Of a DNA stretch of 64,000 nt, positions 1 to 8,402 are shown in pieces. Both the position numbers and the translations under genes were made by a program. Positions within the stretch are counted from its first letter, which is position 1, and each line of letters opens with the position of its first letter. Origin of the DNA: Couchioplanes caeruleus (lineage in GTDB: Bacteria; Actinomycetota; Actinomycetes; Mycobacteriales; Micromonosporaceae); the NCBI RefSeq assembly GCF_023499255.1, contig NZ_CP092183.1, forward strand, positions 2,903,501 through 2,967,500, given 5' to 3'. Under the pieces are notes generated by a model that was not told the DNA's origin, ran no database searches, and saw only the letters and a list, made by a program, of their open reading frames with translations.

Positions 1-1187
1 GTCAGGCGGGTGGTGTCGATGACCACGCCCTTGGGGGTGCCCGGCGCCTGGGCGAGCGACCACAGCGCCGCCGCATTGACCCGGGCCACGCGGGCGATGT
101 ACCAGAAGTCGCAGAACGTGACGAGGTCGCCGTACTGGATGCCGTTCTCGACCCGCACGTCCTGGTGCTCGTGGGCGAAGTTCTCCCGCGGCTCGGTGAA
201 GCGCGCCGCCGGGTAGCCGCGCAGCAGGAACGAGATGTGGTCGCTGCCGCGCAGGTACCGGTCGCGGCGCCAGACGACGCGGACCTTCATACCGGTCTGC
301 GGGTTCTCCGCGACGTCGCGGACGAAGCGGCCCAGCTGCCGCGACGGGCCGTCGTTCTCGCCGCCGACCGACTGCCGGGTCGAGGCCTGCGCGGGGGTCT
401 CGGACGTGGGCACGCCCTCGACGAAGAGCCGGACCGTACGCGGGTCCGCGGCCGTCCCGTCGTGCGCGTCGCCGGTGCCCACGATGTCGTTGCTGAACAT
501 GGCCTGGACGTCGGCGCCGGCGTCCTTGAACTGCTCCGCGAGACGGTCGGAGCCGTACAGGCCCTGTTCCTCGCCGGCGACCGCGGCGAACACGATCGTG
601 GCCTCGGTGCGCCGGGCGGCCATCACCCGCGCGACCTCCATGATCGCGGCGACCCCGGACGCGTCGTCGTCGGCGCCGGGCGCGTCGCTGGTGGCGTCCA
701 TGACGTCGGACGCCCGCGAGTCGTAGTGGCCGGTCACCACGTACACCCGGCCGGGGTCGCCGTCCCCGCGCAGGGTGGCGACGACGTTGGTGATCCGGGT
801 CGGCTCCGGGATCCGCGACGCCGGCGGCTGGATGAACGACTGCAGCTCGACGGTCATCCGCCCGCCGGACTCGGCCGCGTACCGGCGGAACTGCTCGTGG
901 ATCCAGTCCCGGGCCGCGCCGATCCCGCGCTCGGGGTCGTCCTGGCTGGACAGTGTGTGCCGGGTGCCGAACGCGGCGAGGCGGGCCACGGTCGCCCCGA
1001 TGCGGTGCGGATCGATCTCGCGCAGCAGCGACCTGAGCTCATGGTCGGGGTGCTGTCCGTGCAGCCCGGCGGCGTGCGCGGCGCGCCCCAGCACAGGGGT
1101 GGCGGCGACGGCGGCGGAGGCCGACAGGAACGCGCGTCGCGAGGACAGAGCCGGCACCTGCGGGGGCCGTTCGCGCTGATCCGTCAT
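1..1187 (-). CDS. Secreted M28-family metallopeptidase (3' end cut by window)
   Basis: About 395 codons are visible and the frame runs off the left edge, so the C-terminus is missing. The N-terminus (ATG at 1187) has a Tat-type signal, SSRRAFLSASAAVAATP, followed by an AHA-type cleavage region, so export to the outside is expected. The M28 zinc ligands can be followed in order: HYDSR, GADDDASG, the GEEQG catalytic glutamates, a SNDIVG aspartate and a late DHISF histidine. M28 enzymes are co-catalytic zinc aminopeptidases or carboxypeptidases; the exact specificity cannot be read from the sequence. It stands alone on this strand, before the regulator at 1266. Confidence 0.85.
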   Translation of the reverse strand, partial: MTDQRERPPQVPALSSRRAFLSASAAVAATPVLGRAAHAAGLHGQHPDHELRSLLREIDPHRIGATVARLAAFGTRHTLSSQDDPERGIGAARDWIHEQFRRYAAESGGRMTVELQSFIQPPASRIPEPTRITNVVATLRGDGDPGRVYVVTGHYDSRASDVMDATSDAPGADDDASGVAAIMEVARVMAARRTEATIVFAAVAGEEQGLYGSDRLAEQFKDAGADVQAMFSNDIVGTGDAHDGTAADPRTVRLFVEGVPTSETPAQASTRQSVGGENDGPSRQLGRFVRDVAENPQTGMKVRVVWRRDRYLRGSDHISFLLRGYPAARFTEPRENFAHEHQDVRVENGIQYGDLVTFCDFWYIARVARVNAAALWSLAQAPGTPKGVVIDTTRL

Positions 1188-1265
1188 ACCTGTGCATGGT
1201 TGTCCACTAAAGACCAGATGTCCATGCTCATCGATGTCAGATCTTTTGCCGTCGCTCGGATGGGT

Positions 1266-1919
1266 TCAGGAGCGCAGGTAGCGCAGGACGGCGAGGACGC
1301 GCCGGTGATCCGTACGGGCCTGTGGCAGGTCCAGTTTGGTGAAGATCGCGGTGACGTGTTTCTCCACGCTGCGCTCGGCGAGGTGCAGCGTCTCCGCGAT
1401 GGCCACGTTGGACCGGCCCTCGGCGAGCAGGCCCAGGATCTCGCGTTCGCGCGCCGACAGCCGGGACAGCCCCGGGTCGACGGCGGGCGCGGCCAGCAGC
1501 TGCCGGACGACCTCGGGGTCGAGGGCCGTGCCGCCCTCGGCGACGCGCTGCAGGGCGCCCACGAACTCGTCCGTGCTGACGATCCGGTCCTTGAGGAGGT
1601 AGCCGACCCGGCCGGTGTTCTCCGACAGCAGCCGCCGCGCGTAGCTGGTCTCGACCCACTGGGAGAACACCAGGACCGCGATCTCCGGGTACGCCGACCG
1701 GATCGTGAGCGCGGCGCGCAGACCCTCGTCGGTGTGCGTGGGCGGCATGCGTACGTCCACCACGGCCGCGTCGGGCTGCTCGGCCGCGACCACCCGCAGC
1801 AGCTCGCCGGCGTCGGCGACGGCCCCGACCACCTCGATGCCGTGCTCGCCGAGCAGCAGCGCGACGCCGCGGCGCAGCAGCGCGTTGTCCTCGGCGATCA
1901 CGACCCGCAGTGCGCTCAT
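1266..1919 (-). CDS. NarL/LuxR-type response regulator
   Basis: This is a 217-residue response regulator. The receiver domain (residues 1-120) has the acidic pair in IAEDN, the phospho-acceptor aspartate in VVDVRMP, and a lysine in YLLKD. The C-terminal LuxR/NarL helix-turn-helix begins at LSAREREILGLLAEG and continues through SVEKHVTAIFTKL. The ATG overlaps the kinase stop codon (ATGA at 1916-1919), so it is translationally coupled. It should be phosphorylated by the kinase at 1916-3136 and probably controls the ABC transporter genes in the same operon; that target is inferred from context. Confidence 0.92.
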   Translation of the reverse strand: MSALRVVIAEDNALLRRGVALLLGEHGIEVVGAVADAGELLRVVAAEQPDAAVVDVRMPPTHTDEGLRAALTIRSAYPEIAVLVFSQWVETSYARRLLSENTGRVGYLLKDRIVSTDEFVGALQRVAEGGTALDPEVVRQLLAAPAVDPGLSRLSAREREILGLLAEGRSNVAIAETLHLAERSVEKHVTAIFTKLDLPQARTDHRRVLAVLRYLRS

Positions 1920-3136
1920 CCGGCCTCCCCGGGCAGCTTCATCGTGACCGTGGTCGGCCCGCCGGCCGGTGACTCGACGTGCAGGCTGCCGTCGAGCGCG
2001 GCGGCCCGGCGCGCGAGGCCGCTCAGCCCGGTGCCCGAGGCCTGCCCGGGCCCGGCGCCGCCGCACCCGTCGTCGCTGACCGTCAGCGTGAGCCACGGCC
2101 CCTGCTCGCGGACGGTGATCGACGCCCGCGTCGCCGAGGCGTGCCGGGCGATGTTGGTGAGCAGCTCGGCCACCGCGAAGTACAGCGCCGACGCCGTGGC
2201 GTCCGGCGGCCGGCGCGGGAGGTCGACGGTGAGCGTCGCCGGGACGGCGCTGCGGGCGGCGAGGGTGGACAGTGCCACCTCGAGGCCGTCGTCCAGGGCG
2301 GGCGGGTGCAGGCCGCGGACGATGTCGCGCAGCTCGGTGAGCGCCTCGGTCACCGTGCCGCGGGCGTCGCCGGCGAGCGCGCGGACCTGCTCCTCGGTGC
2401 TGCGGCGTTCGATCCGGGCCAGCGCCACGCCGAGCGAGACCAGGCGGGCCTGGGTGCCGTCGTGCAGGTCGCGTTCGACCCGCCGGAGCAGCGCCGCCGC
2501 GTCCTCCTGCAGGGCGGCGCGGCCGGCCTCGAGCTGGGCGATGCGCCGGGCCGCGGGCGTCGGCCGCAGCAGCGCGCGGACCAGCAGGCCGTCGAGGAGC
2601 ACGACGAGGCGCAGCACCCACGGCAGCACGAGCAGGACGGCGGCGCCCTGCAGCGCCCTCCACCAGGTGCCCGGCCAGGTCGCGGCCCCGTACCAGAACT
2701 CGTCGGGTGCGACGAACCACCAGAGCGGGTACGTGACCGCGACCAGGCCGGTGAACAGCCCGGCGACCGCGCTGTACGCGCCCGTGTAGACCAGCGGGAA
2801 CCGCAGGAAGCAGTACGCCAGCGCCCGCCAGGCCGTCGAGTCGCCGAGCAGCCCCACGACCCGCCGGACCCGGGTGGCTCCCGCGGGCGGGGGCGGCGAC
2901 GGCCAGGTCCAGCCGAGGAGGCGCCGCGCCGGCGCCCGGAAGTAGCGCGGGGTGAGCCGGGCCAGGGCCAGCACGCCGATCAGCAGGGCCAGGCCGAAGA
3001 TGACGACCGACAGTGCCGAGGCGACCAGGCCCAGCACGGCCAGCGCGAACGTGGGCAGGCTGAGCACGGCCCCGGTGAGCACGAAGGCCAGCTCCCGCCA
3101 CGTGCGGGAGCTGAGCCAGGCGCGCAGCACGATCAC
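1916..3136 (-). CDS. Sensor histidine kinase (HisKA_3 type)
   Basis: This 406-residue kinase starts at a GTG (3136) that overlaps the stop of the FtsX gene as GTGA; an in-frame start 39 codons upstream would lie inside the permease gene and is less likely. The N-terminal half carries about four hydrophobic segments arranged like the PF13796 sensor domain seen in actinobacterial kinases. The dimerisation/phosphoacceptor motif is RRVERDLHDGTQARLVSLG. The ATPase has the N-box ELLTNIARHA and G-boxes SDDGCGG and GTGLSGL. With a mostly membrane-embedded sensor it probably senses cell-envelope stress or the partner transporter. Confidence 0.9.
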   Translation of the reverse strand: MIVLRAWLSSRTWRELAFVLTGAVLSLPTFALAVLGLVASALSVVIFGLALLIGVLALARLTPRYFRAPARRLLGWTWPSPPPPAGATRVRRVVGLLGDSTAWRALAYCFLRFPLVYTGAYSAVAGLFTGLVAVTYPLWWFVAPDEFWYGAATWPGTWWRALQGAAVLLVLPWVLRLVVLLDGLLVRALLRPTPAARRIAQLEAGRAALQEDAAALLRRVERDLHDGTQARLVSLGVALARIERRSTEEQVRALAGDARGTVTEALTELRDIVRGLHPPALDDGLEVALSTLAARSAVPATLTVDLPRRPPDATASALYFAVAELLTNIARHASATRASITVREQGPWLTLTVSDDGCGGAGPGQASGTGLSGLARRAAALDGSLHVESPAGGPTTVTMKLPGEAG

Positions 3137-4452
3137 CCGGCCACCTCGACGGGCGGGCGGCGCAACGCGACGGCCGCCGGCAGCACGGTGCCCGCGAGGA
3201 CCAGGACGGCCGTACCGGCGATGCCCGCCGCGAGCCAGCTCCCGGGCAGCCACGGCCGCCAGGTGCCCAGGGCCGTGTGCAGCAGCGGCAGCAGGGTCAC
3301 CGCCGCCACCACCGTGGCGACCACGAGCGCTGTGCCGGTCACCAGGAGAGCCTCGCAGACGACGACGGCGAGCGTACGCCCGCGGGTCCCGCCGGCGAGC
3401 CGGGTGACCGCCAGGTCCCGCCGCCGCGCGAGGATCGTGGTGATGAGCGTGTTGAGCGCGGCGATCGCGGCGAAGGCGGTGTACGCGCCGGTGCCCGAGA
3501 ACTCGAGCCAGCGATCCGCGGCGGGAGCGACGACCCCGGTGACGTGGGTGGTCGTCGCGGTACGGGTCAGGTTGACCCCGGCGAACGCGATGGCGAGGGT
3601 GAGCGGCACCAGCGCGCCCGACAGGCCCCGGGCGTGCACCGCGAGCGTGTCCGCCGCCAGCCGGCCGGTGTCACCGAGGAGGCGCGCCACGGGCGCGGCG
3701 ACCCGCAGCAGTGCCGGGCCGAGCAGGCCGGCGCCCGTACACATCGCCAGCATGACGAACAGGCCGGCCTGGTCGGCGGTCCCGGCGTCGAGGCCGGCGA
3801 CGAACACGGAGAGCACCGTGCCGCCGGTGACGAGGAGCAGGCCGGCGGCGGTGCGGGTCACGCCGATGCGCAGCCGGGGAGCCGCGCTGTCGGCGAGCGC
3901 CACGGCGGGGCGTACCCGCGACGGCCGGATCGCGGCGATCATCGCGCTGAGCAGGGACGTGCCCATGGTGACCGCCAGCGCGACGGGCAGAGCTCCGCCG
4001 TGCATCCGGAAGGTCACCTCGGCGGGGACCAGGCCGTGGCCGACGAAGCCGCCGACCCACGCCCGGCCGCAGAGCACGCCCACGGGCACGCCCACGAGCG
4101 TGGCCGGTACGGCGACCAGCGCGGCCTGGGCGGCCACGGCCCGGCGGACCCGCGCGGGGGTGGCGCCGACGGCCCGGACCAGCGCGATGTCACGGGCCTG
4201 GTGCCGGATCGCCGAGCTCATGGTGACGCCGACGATGAGCATCGACAGGTAGATGGAGCTCATCAGGAACAGCAGCCCGATGTCCGCGACGCCGCTGTCG
4301 GTCAGGGCCTGCCGCTGCTCGGGCCGCAGCGGCGCGGCGTCCAGCGAGGCCATCAGGCAGAGCCCGGCGGTGACCAGGGCGGCCGCGAGGCACTGGGTGG
4401 CCGCGGGGCCGAGGAAGGACCAGGGGTTGCGCCGCAGCGCCTGGCGGATCAC
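3133..4452 (-). CDS. FtsX/MacB-like ABC transporter permease
   Basis: This 439-residue membrane protein has two FtsX-type units. The first follows a hydrophobic N-terminus (about 20-120, with the RHQARDIALVRAVGATP cytoplasmic motif). The second lies near the C-terminus (about 320-430, with RRRDLAVTRLAGGTRG). Further helices lie between. It starts with GTG overlapping the ATPase stop codon as GTGA and ends overlapping the kinase start. At about 440 residues it is roughly half the size of the common 800-residue actinobacterial FtsX permeases, with a small extracellular loop. It probably acts with the adjacent ATPase in peptide or lipid export, mechanotransmission or antibiotic detoxification. 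Confidence 0.88.
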   Translation of the reverse strand: MIRQALRRNPWSFLGPAATQCLAAALVTAGLCLMASLDAAPLRPEQRQALTDSGVADIGLLFLMSSIYLSMLIVGVTMSSAIRHQARDIALVRAVGATPARVRRAVAAQAALVAVPATLVGVPVGVLCGRAWVGGFVGHGLVPAEVTFRMHGGALPVALAVTMGTSLLSAMIAAIRPSRVRPAVALADSAAPRLRIGVTRTAAGLLLVTGGTVLSVFVAGLDAGTADQAGLFVMLAMCTGAGLLGPALLRVAAPVARLLGDTGRLAADTLAVHARGLSGALVPLTLAIAFAGVNLTRTATTTHVTGVVAPAADRWLEFSGTGAYTAFAAIAALNTLITTILARRRDLAVTRLAGGTRGRTLAVVVCEALLVTGTALVVATVVAAVTLLPLLHTALGTWRPWLPGSWLAAGIAGTAVLVLAGTVLPAAVALRRPPVEVAG

Positions 4453-5168
4453 GCGGGCACCCGGGAGACGCCGCGCAGGTGCTCGGCGATGGCCTCGGCC
4501 TGCGGCGTGGGACCGTCGGCGACGACGACGCCGTCGCGCAGCAGCACCAGCCGGTCGCTCCAGGCGGCGGCGACCGGATCGTGCGTGACCATGAGCACGC
4601 TCACCCGGTCCAGGTCCGCGGCCGTCCGCAGCAGCCCGAGGATCTGCGCGCCGGTGGTCGGGTCGAGCGCCCCCGTCGGCTCGTCCGCGAAGATCACCGC
4701 CGGCCCGGTGACGAGCGCGCGGGCCACCGCTACGCGCTGCCGCTGGCCGCCGGAGAGCTCACCCACCGGCCGCCGCCCCAGCCCGCCGAGCCCCACCGCC
4801 TCGAGCACCTCGTCGACGGGACGCGCCCGCGGGCCGCCGAGGCGGGCGGGCAGCGCGACGTTCTGGCGTACGGTCAGCTCGGAGAGCAGGTTGTACGACT
4901 GGAAGACGAAGCCGACCCGGTCCCGGCGCAGCCGGGTGAGCGCCGCCTCCCGCAGCCGGGTGACGTCGCGGCCGGCCAGGCGCACCCGTCCGGAGGTGGG
5001 GCGGTCGAGGCCGGCGGCGCAGTGCAGCAGCGTGCTCTTGCCGGAGCCGGTCGCGCCCATCACGGCGACGAACTGGCCGGCCGGCACGTCGAGGGACACG
5101 TCGCGCAGGGCGAGCACGCCGCGCGGATAACGCCGGGACACGGCGGTCAGGGACACCACGGATTCCAT
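4449..5168 (-). CDS. ABC transporter ATP-binding protein (MacB/LolD type)
   Basis: This 239-residue ATPase has all nucleotide-binding elements: Walker A GATGSGKST, Q-loop FVFQSYNLL, signature LSGGQRQR, Walker B VIFADEPTGALDP and the switch histidine in MVTHD. The GALDP form is typical of the LolD/MacB branch that pairs with FtsX permeases. It is the first gene of a four-gene run (ATPase, permease, kinase, response regulator) whose consecutive genes overlap by four bases. Start ATG at 5168. The 80 bases upstream, before the SanA-like gene ends, should hold the operon promoter, but no clear -35/-10 pair stood out. Confidence 0.93.
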   Translation of the reverse strand: MESVVSLTAVSRRYPRGVLALRDVSLDVPAGQFVAVMGATGSGKSTLLHCAAGLDRPTSGRVRLAGRDVTRLREAALTRLRRDRVGFVFQSYNLLSELTVRQNVALPARLGGPRARPVDEVLEAVGLGGLGRRPVGELSGGQRQRVAVARALVTGPAVIFADEPTGALDPTTGAQILGLLRTAADLDRVSVLMVTHDPVAAAWSDRLVLLRDGVVVADGPTPQAEAIAEHLRGVSRVPA

Positions 5169-5248
5169 GCGTCCACCCTCGCGTCCCCGCGCGGCCCGCG
5201 CAGCCGGGCCAGCCCGCCGGCGGGGGGTACGGCTAACCGCACCAGGGC

Positions 5249-5911
5249 TCAGGAGCTGACCGCGACCTCGACGCCGCCCTCGTGCGGGCCGAGGAACACC
5301 GGGTCGCGCCCCGACACCACGTCGAGCAGCGCCTTGACCACCGCGCCGCGCTCGCGGACCACGCTGTTGCGCCATGGCTCCTCGTACACGCGGACGCTGT
5401 CGTCGGCCACGCCGGAGGCGTCCACGCCGAGCCTGCGGCACAGGGCCACCGCGCGGTCGATGTGGTACGTCTGCGTCACCACGATCGCCTTGTCCACGCC
5501 GAAGACCCGCTTGGCCCGGGCACACGAGTCGTACGTGTCGAAGCCGGCGTGGTCCAGCACGACGCGGGCGCTGGGCACGCCGTGGCCGACGAGCCACTCG
5601 AACATCGCGCCGGGCTCGTTGTAGCCCCACTCCCGATGGTCGCCGGAGACGAGGATCGCCTTCACCTTGCCCGCGGCGAGCAGTTCCCGGGCGAGCTCGA
5701 GGCGGGCGGCGAGGAACGGCGAGGGGCTGCCGTCGGCGTACACCTCCGCGCCGAGCACGAGGGCGACGGGCGCGTCCGGCGCGTCGTCCACCGAGGTGAC
5801 GTGGCCGTGGGCGGCCGCGCGCACCCACAGGTCGCCGGCGGCCATGGCCAGCACCGACGCCGCCACGGCCAGCGCTCCGGCAACGACGATCTTCCTGAGG
5901 TAGGCGAGCAC
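5249..5911 (-). CDS. SanA/YdcF-like DUF218 envelope protein
   Basis: This 220-residue protein has a hydrophobic N-terminal helix (IVVAGALAVAASVLAMAAG) that should anchor it in the membrane with the rest outside. The DUF218 core shows ALVLGAEV near residue 50, KAILVSGDH, YDSCARAKRVFGV and VVTQTYHIDRAVALC, as in SanA, which is linked in enterobacteria to envelope barrier function and vancomycin exclusion. The GTG start at 5911 places the helix directly after a short positive N-terminus. The biochemical activity of the family is not established. Confidence 0.82.
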   Translation of the reverse strand: MLAYLRKIVVAGALAVAASVLAMAAGDLWVRAAAHGHVTSVDDAPDAPVALVLGAEVYADGSPSPFLAARLELARELLAAGKVKAILVSGDHREWGYNEPGAMFEWLVGHGVPSARVVLDHAGFDTYDSCARAKRVFGVDKAIVVTQTYHIDRAVALCRRLGVDASGVADDSVRVYEEPWRNSVVRERGAVVKALLDVVSGRDPVFLGPHEGGVEVAVSS

Positions 5912-5956
5912 GGGGCGAGAATGCCAGGCCCGCGCAACCGGGGCATCATGGGGGTG

Positions 5957-6676
5957 ATGATCTCCCTTTACCGCATCGCCGCCGGCGACGACCCGCTGCT
6001 GCTGTGGGCCTCGCAGGACATGCGGGCCGGCGTACGCGCCTGGGCGCTGGGCGAGGCGGCCGCGGTGGCCTGCCCGGACGTGTCCCGCCGCGACCGCCTG
6101 GCGCTGCGTGGCGCGCCGGCCGACGTCGCCGCGCTCGTGGACCGCATCCGCCCCGAGGTCGCCGGCTACCACGCGGTCGGGGACCAGGACCTCATCGAGG
6201 CGATCCCGGGCCTGGTCGTGGAGGGCCGGTTCGGCTGGATGGACACCACCGCGCCGACGGGCCCGCCGCCCCGGTACGAGCCGCGCTGGCTGGACGACGA
6301 CGCCGAGGTCGCCGCGTTCCTCGACGAGCACCATCCCGGCTCGTACGCGTACCCGGGCGGCACCGGCGTGACGAGGTGGGCCGGCATCCGCGCGGGGACC
6401 GGGGAGCTGCTGGCCGTGGGCGCCGACGCGTGGTCCGTGGCGGAGATCGGTTTCATCGCCGGGGTGGCCACCCGTACCGACGCGCGGGGGAGGGGCTTCG
6501 GGCGCGACCTCTGCGCGTTCCTCACCGACGAGCTGATCGCCGGACGGGGACGGGTGGCGCTGTTCGTGGACCACTGGAACGCCGCGGCGGTCCGCACGTA
6601 CGAGAAGCTCGGCTACACGATGCGCCGGATCGCCGCGGCGACGTTTCAGGACCGCCAGGAGTGCTCCGGCTCGTAG
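5957..6676 (+). CDS. GNAT-family N-acetyltransferase
   Basis: This protein of about 239 residues has a GNAT fold in its C-terminal half. Strand 4 and the acetyl-CoA loop read EIGFIAGVATRTDARGRGFGRDL (residues around 160-180), followed by a late HWNAAAVRTYEKLGY motif typical of FR47-like acetyltransferases. The N-terminal half (about 1-110) is not recognised and could be a substrate or regulatory module. ATG codons at 5948 and 5957 and a GTG at 5954 are all possible starts. The gene runs head-to-tail into the epimerase gene and overlaps its 3' end by 31 bases. Substrate unknown. Confidence 0.8.
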   Translation: MISLYRIAAGDDPLLLWASQDMRAGVRAWALGEAAAVACPDVSRRDRLALRGAPADVAALVDRIRPEVAGYHAVGDQDLIEAIPGLVVEGRFGWMDTTAPTGPPPRYEPRWLDDDAEVAAFLDEHHPGSYAYPGGTGVTRWAGIRAGTGELLAVGADAWSVAEIGFIAGVATRTDARGRGFGRDLCAFLTDELIAGRGRVALFVDHWNAAAVRTYEKLGYTMRRIAAATFQDRQECSGS

Positions 6677-7482
6677 CCCAGCACGCGCCGGGCCTTGTCG
6701 ATCGACAGCAGCGTCTCGTGCTCGCCGAGCTCCCTGGTCACCGGTACGCCCGGGAACACCTCGGCCGCCAGCGACGCGCTGGTACGGCTCATCACCGTGT
6801 CGGCGTTGGCGATGATGAACACCTCTGTGCCCGTACCCTCGAACTCCAGGGCCTTGCGGACCGCCTGCGCGCCGTCGCGGGCGTCGATGTAGCCCCACAG
6901 GTTCCAGCTGCGGCTGCGCGGGTCGGCGTCGAACGACGGGAACTGCGCGTAGTCCTCCGGGTCCATGACGTTGGAGAACCGCAGGCCGATCATCTTCAGC
7001 TCGGGGTTCCACCGGCAGAACTGCGCGGCCATCTGCTCTTCCAGGTGCTTGACCAGCGAGTACGTCGACTCGGGTCGCGCCGGGTACTCCTCGTCGACCG
7101 GGATGTACGGCGGCGGCGTGGTGAACGGCAGCCCGAGCACCGTCTCGCTGGACGCCCACACGACGTTCGTGATGCCCGCCAGCTTCGCCGCCTGGAACAC
7201 GTTGAAGGTGGCGAGCATGTTGTTGTGGAACGTCGCGGCGTTGGGGAGCAGGCCGGGCGCGGGGATCGCCGCGAGGTGCACGACCGCGTCGACGGACCCG
7301 TACCGGTCGTCGATGCCGGTGAGCGCCTCCGCCGTCTGGCCGTAGTCGGTCAGGTCGATGCGGGTCTGCGGCGGACGCCCGGTGAGGTCCAGGTTCACCA
7401 CCTCGTAGCCGTGCTCGCCCAGATGGGCGACCACCGCCCGGCCCAGCTTGCCGTTACCCCCGGTGACCGCGACCCGCGTCAT
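6646..7482 (-). CDS. NAD-dependent epimerase/dehydratase (extended SDR)
   Basis: This is a 278-residue extended short-chain dehydrogenase. The N-terminal Rossmann motif is VTGGNGKLG; the active-site serine region is VWASSETVLG and the catalytic YxxxK is YSLVK near residue 140. It is closest in style to NAD-dependent sugar epimerases or dehydratases, including uronate dehydrogenase-like proteins; the substrate cannot be decided. Its ATG at 7482 overlaps the stop of the upstream phosphotransferase gene, so the two are co-translated. The last 31 bases overlap the end of the convergent GNAT gene. Confidence 0.85.
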   Translation of the reverse strand: MTRVAVTGGNGKLGRAVVAHLGEHGYEVVNLDLTGRPPQTRIDLTDYGQTAEALTGIDDRYGSVDAVVHLAAIPAPGLLPNAATFHNNMLATFNVFQAAKLAGITNVVWASSETVLGLPFTTPPPYIPVDEEYPARPESTYSLVKHLEEQMAAQFCRWNPELKMIGLRFSNVMDPEDYAQFPSFDADPRSRSWNLWGYIDARDGAQAVRKALEFEGTGTEVFIIANADTVMSRTSASLAAEVFPGVPVTRELGEHETLLSIDKARRVLGYEPEHSWRS

Positions 7483-8390
7483 GTCAGCCCTCTCTCCACG
7501 TTCGCCCGCAACAGCTGCCAGCATTCCTCGTCCTCCGGGTTCCCGCTGTGCGGGCGGCGGAACCGGTGCAGGTCGACGCAGAGGTCGTTGATCAGCCAGC
7601 GGCGCCGGTACAGCTCGAGCATCCCCGGCTCGGCGCGGACGCCGGTGGCGGCGGTGTACCCGGTGAGGTCGCCGCCGAGCAGCCACAGGTCGCGCTCGGG
7701 CGGGGCGAGCAGCGCGGTCTCCCAGTCGATCAGCTTCCAGCCGTCGGCCGCGCGCATCGTGTTGCCCGGGTGCGGCTCGCCGTGGGTCAGCACCGACCGT
7801 GACCGGTCGGCCGATGCCGCGAGCTCGTCGTAACGGTCCAGCTCAGCCCGGATCCGCGCCGCGTGCGCCCCGATCAACCGGGCGGCGGGCGCGGCGAACG
7901 GGCCGGTGCCCGCCACGTTGCCGCCGGTCAGGGTCGCTTCCAGCCCGTCACGGTGGGGGATCGTGAAGTCGTCGGCGGCCGCGGCGCGGCCGGCCGCCGA
8001 CGGCGCGGTGTGCACCGCGACGAGCATGTCGAGGACGGCGGCCCGGTGACTCTCCGCCGGCCAGTCGCCCCAGGAAAAGCTTTCACCCCATATGTACGGG
8101 TACAGCGCCCCCGCATATTTCTCGCCGACACGCTGCACGGGTCGCACCGGCGCCACCACGAACGGCAGGCGCAACGCCGACGCGGCGTCGAACGCCCGCC
8201 GCAGCCGTTCGAACGAGGCGCCGGGCCGGCCGGCGTCGAGCTCGTCCACGGTCAGGAACCAGCGCGTGCCGTCGACGCCCGTGGCCGTCCAGTGGTGGCT
8301 GCCCCAGCCCACCGGCGCGTACTCCAGCTCGGCCAGCGCGAACGCCTCCCGCAGCAGGCCCTCGGGCAGATCGGCGGGAGGCGTCAACAC
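7479..8390 (-). CDS. Aminoglycoside/choline phosphotransferase-family kinase
   Basis: This 303-residue kinase-like protein of the APH family starts with GTG (8390). The Brenner motif reads VLTHGEPHPGNT and the metal-binding DxD/DFG-equivalent reads KLIDWETA. The distinctive GWGSHHWTATG start and PYIWGESFSWGDW segment resemble the spectinomycin/viomycin APH(9)-like branch, but resistance cannot be claimed from sequence. It is coupled to the epimerase downstream (ATGA at 7479-7482) and its start is 13 bases from the GH3 stop, so it may lie in one operon with the glucosidase and phosphorylate a small metabolite. Confidence 0.82.
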   Translation of the reverse strand: MLTPPADLPEGLLREAFALAELEYAPVGWGSHHWTATGVDGTRWFLTVDELDAGRPGASFERLRRAFDAASALRLPFVVAPVRPVQRVGEKYAGALYPYIWGESFSWGDWPAESHRAAVLDMLVAVHTAPSAAGRAAAADDFTIPHRDGLEATLTGGNVAGTGPFAAPAARLIGAHAARIRAELDRYDELAASADRSRSVLTHGEPHPGNTMRAADGWKLIDWETALLAPPERDLWLLGGDLTGYTAATGVRAEPGMLELYRRRWLINDLCVDLHRFRRPHSGNPEDEECWQLLRANVERGLT

Positions 8391-8402
8391 GGCCGTCGGG
8401 CC

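Noticed and set aside
165..2789. An 874-codon open frame on the plus strand, and similar long ones at 1979-4252, 7863-10772, 25395-28331 and 41623-44178
   Set aside because: They lie opposite or in another frame of well-supported genes and translate to Arg/Gly/Pro/Ala-rich sequence without domains; very GC-rich DNA produces such shadows.
7479..8390. Antibiotic-resistance aminoglycoside phosphotransferase
   Set aside because: Only the general APH fold is evident; coupling with an epimerase and nearness to a glucosidase point to metabolism, so resistance is not claimed.
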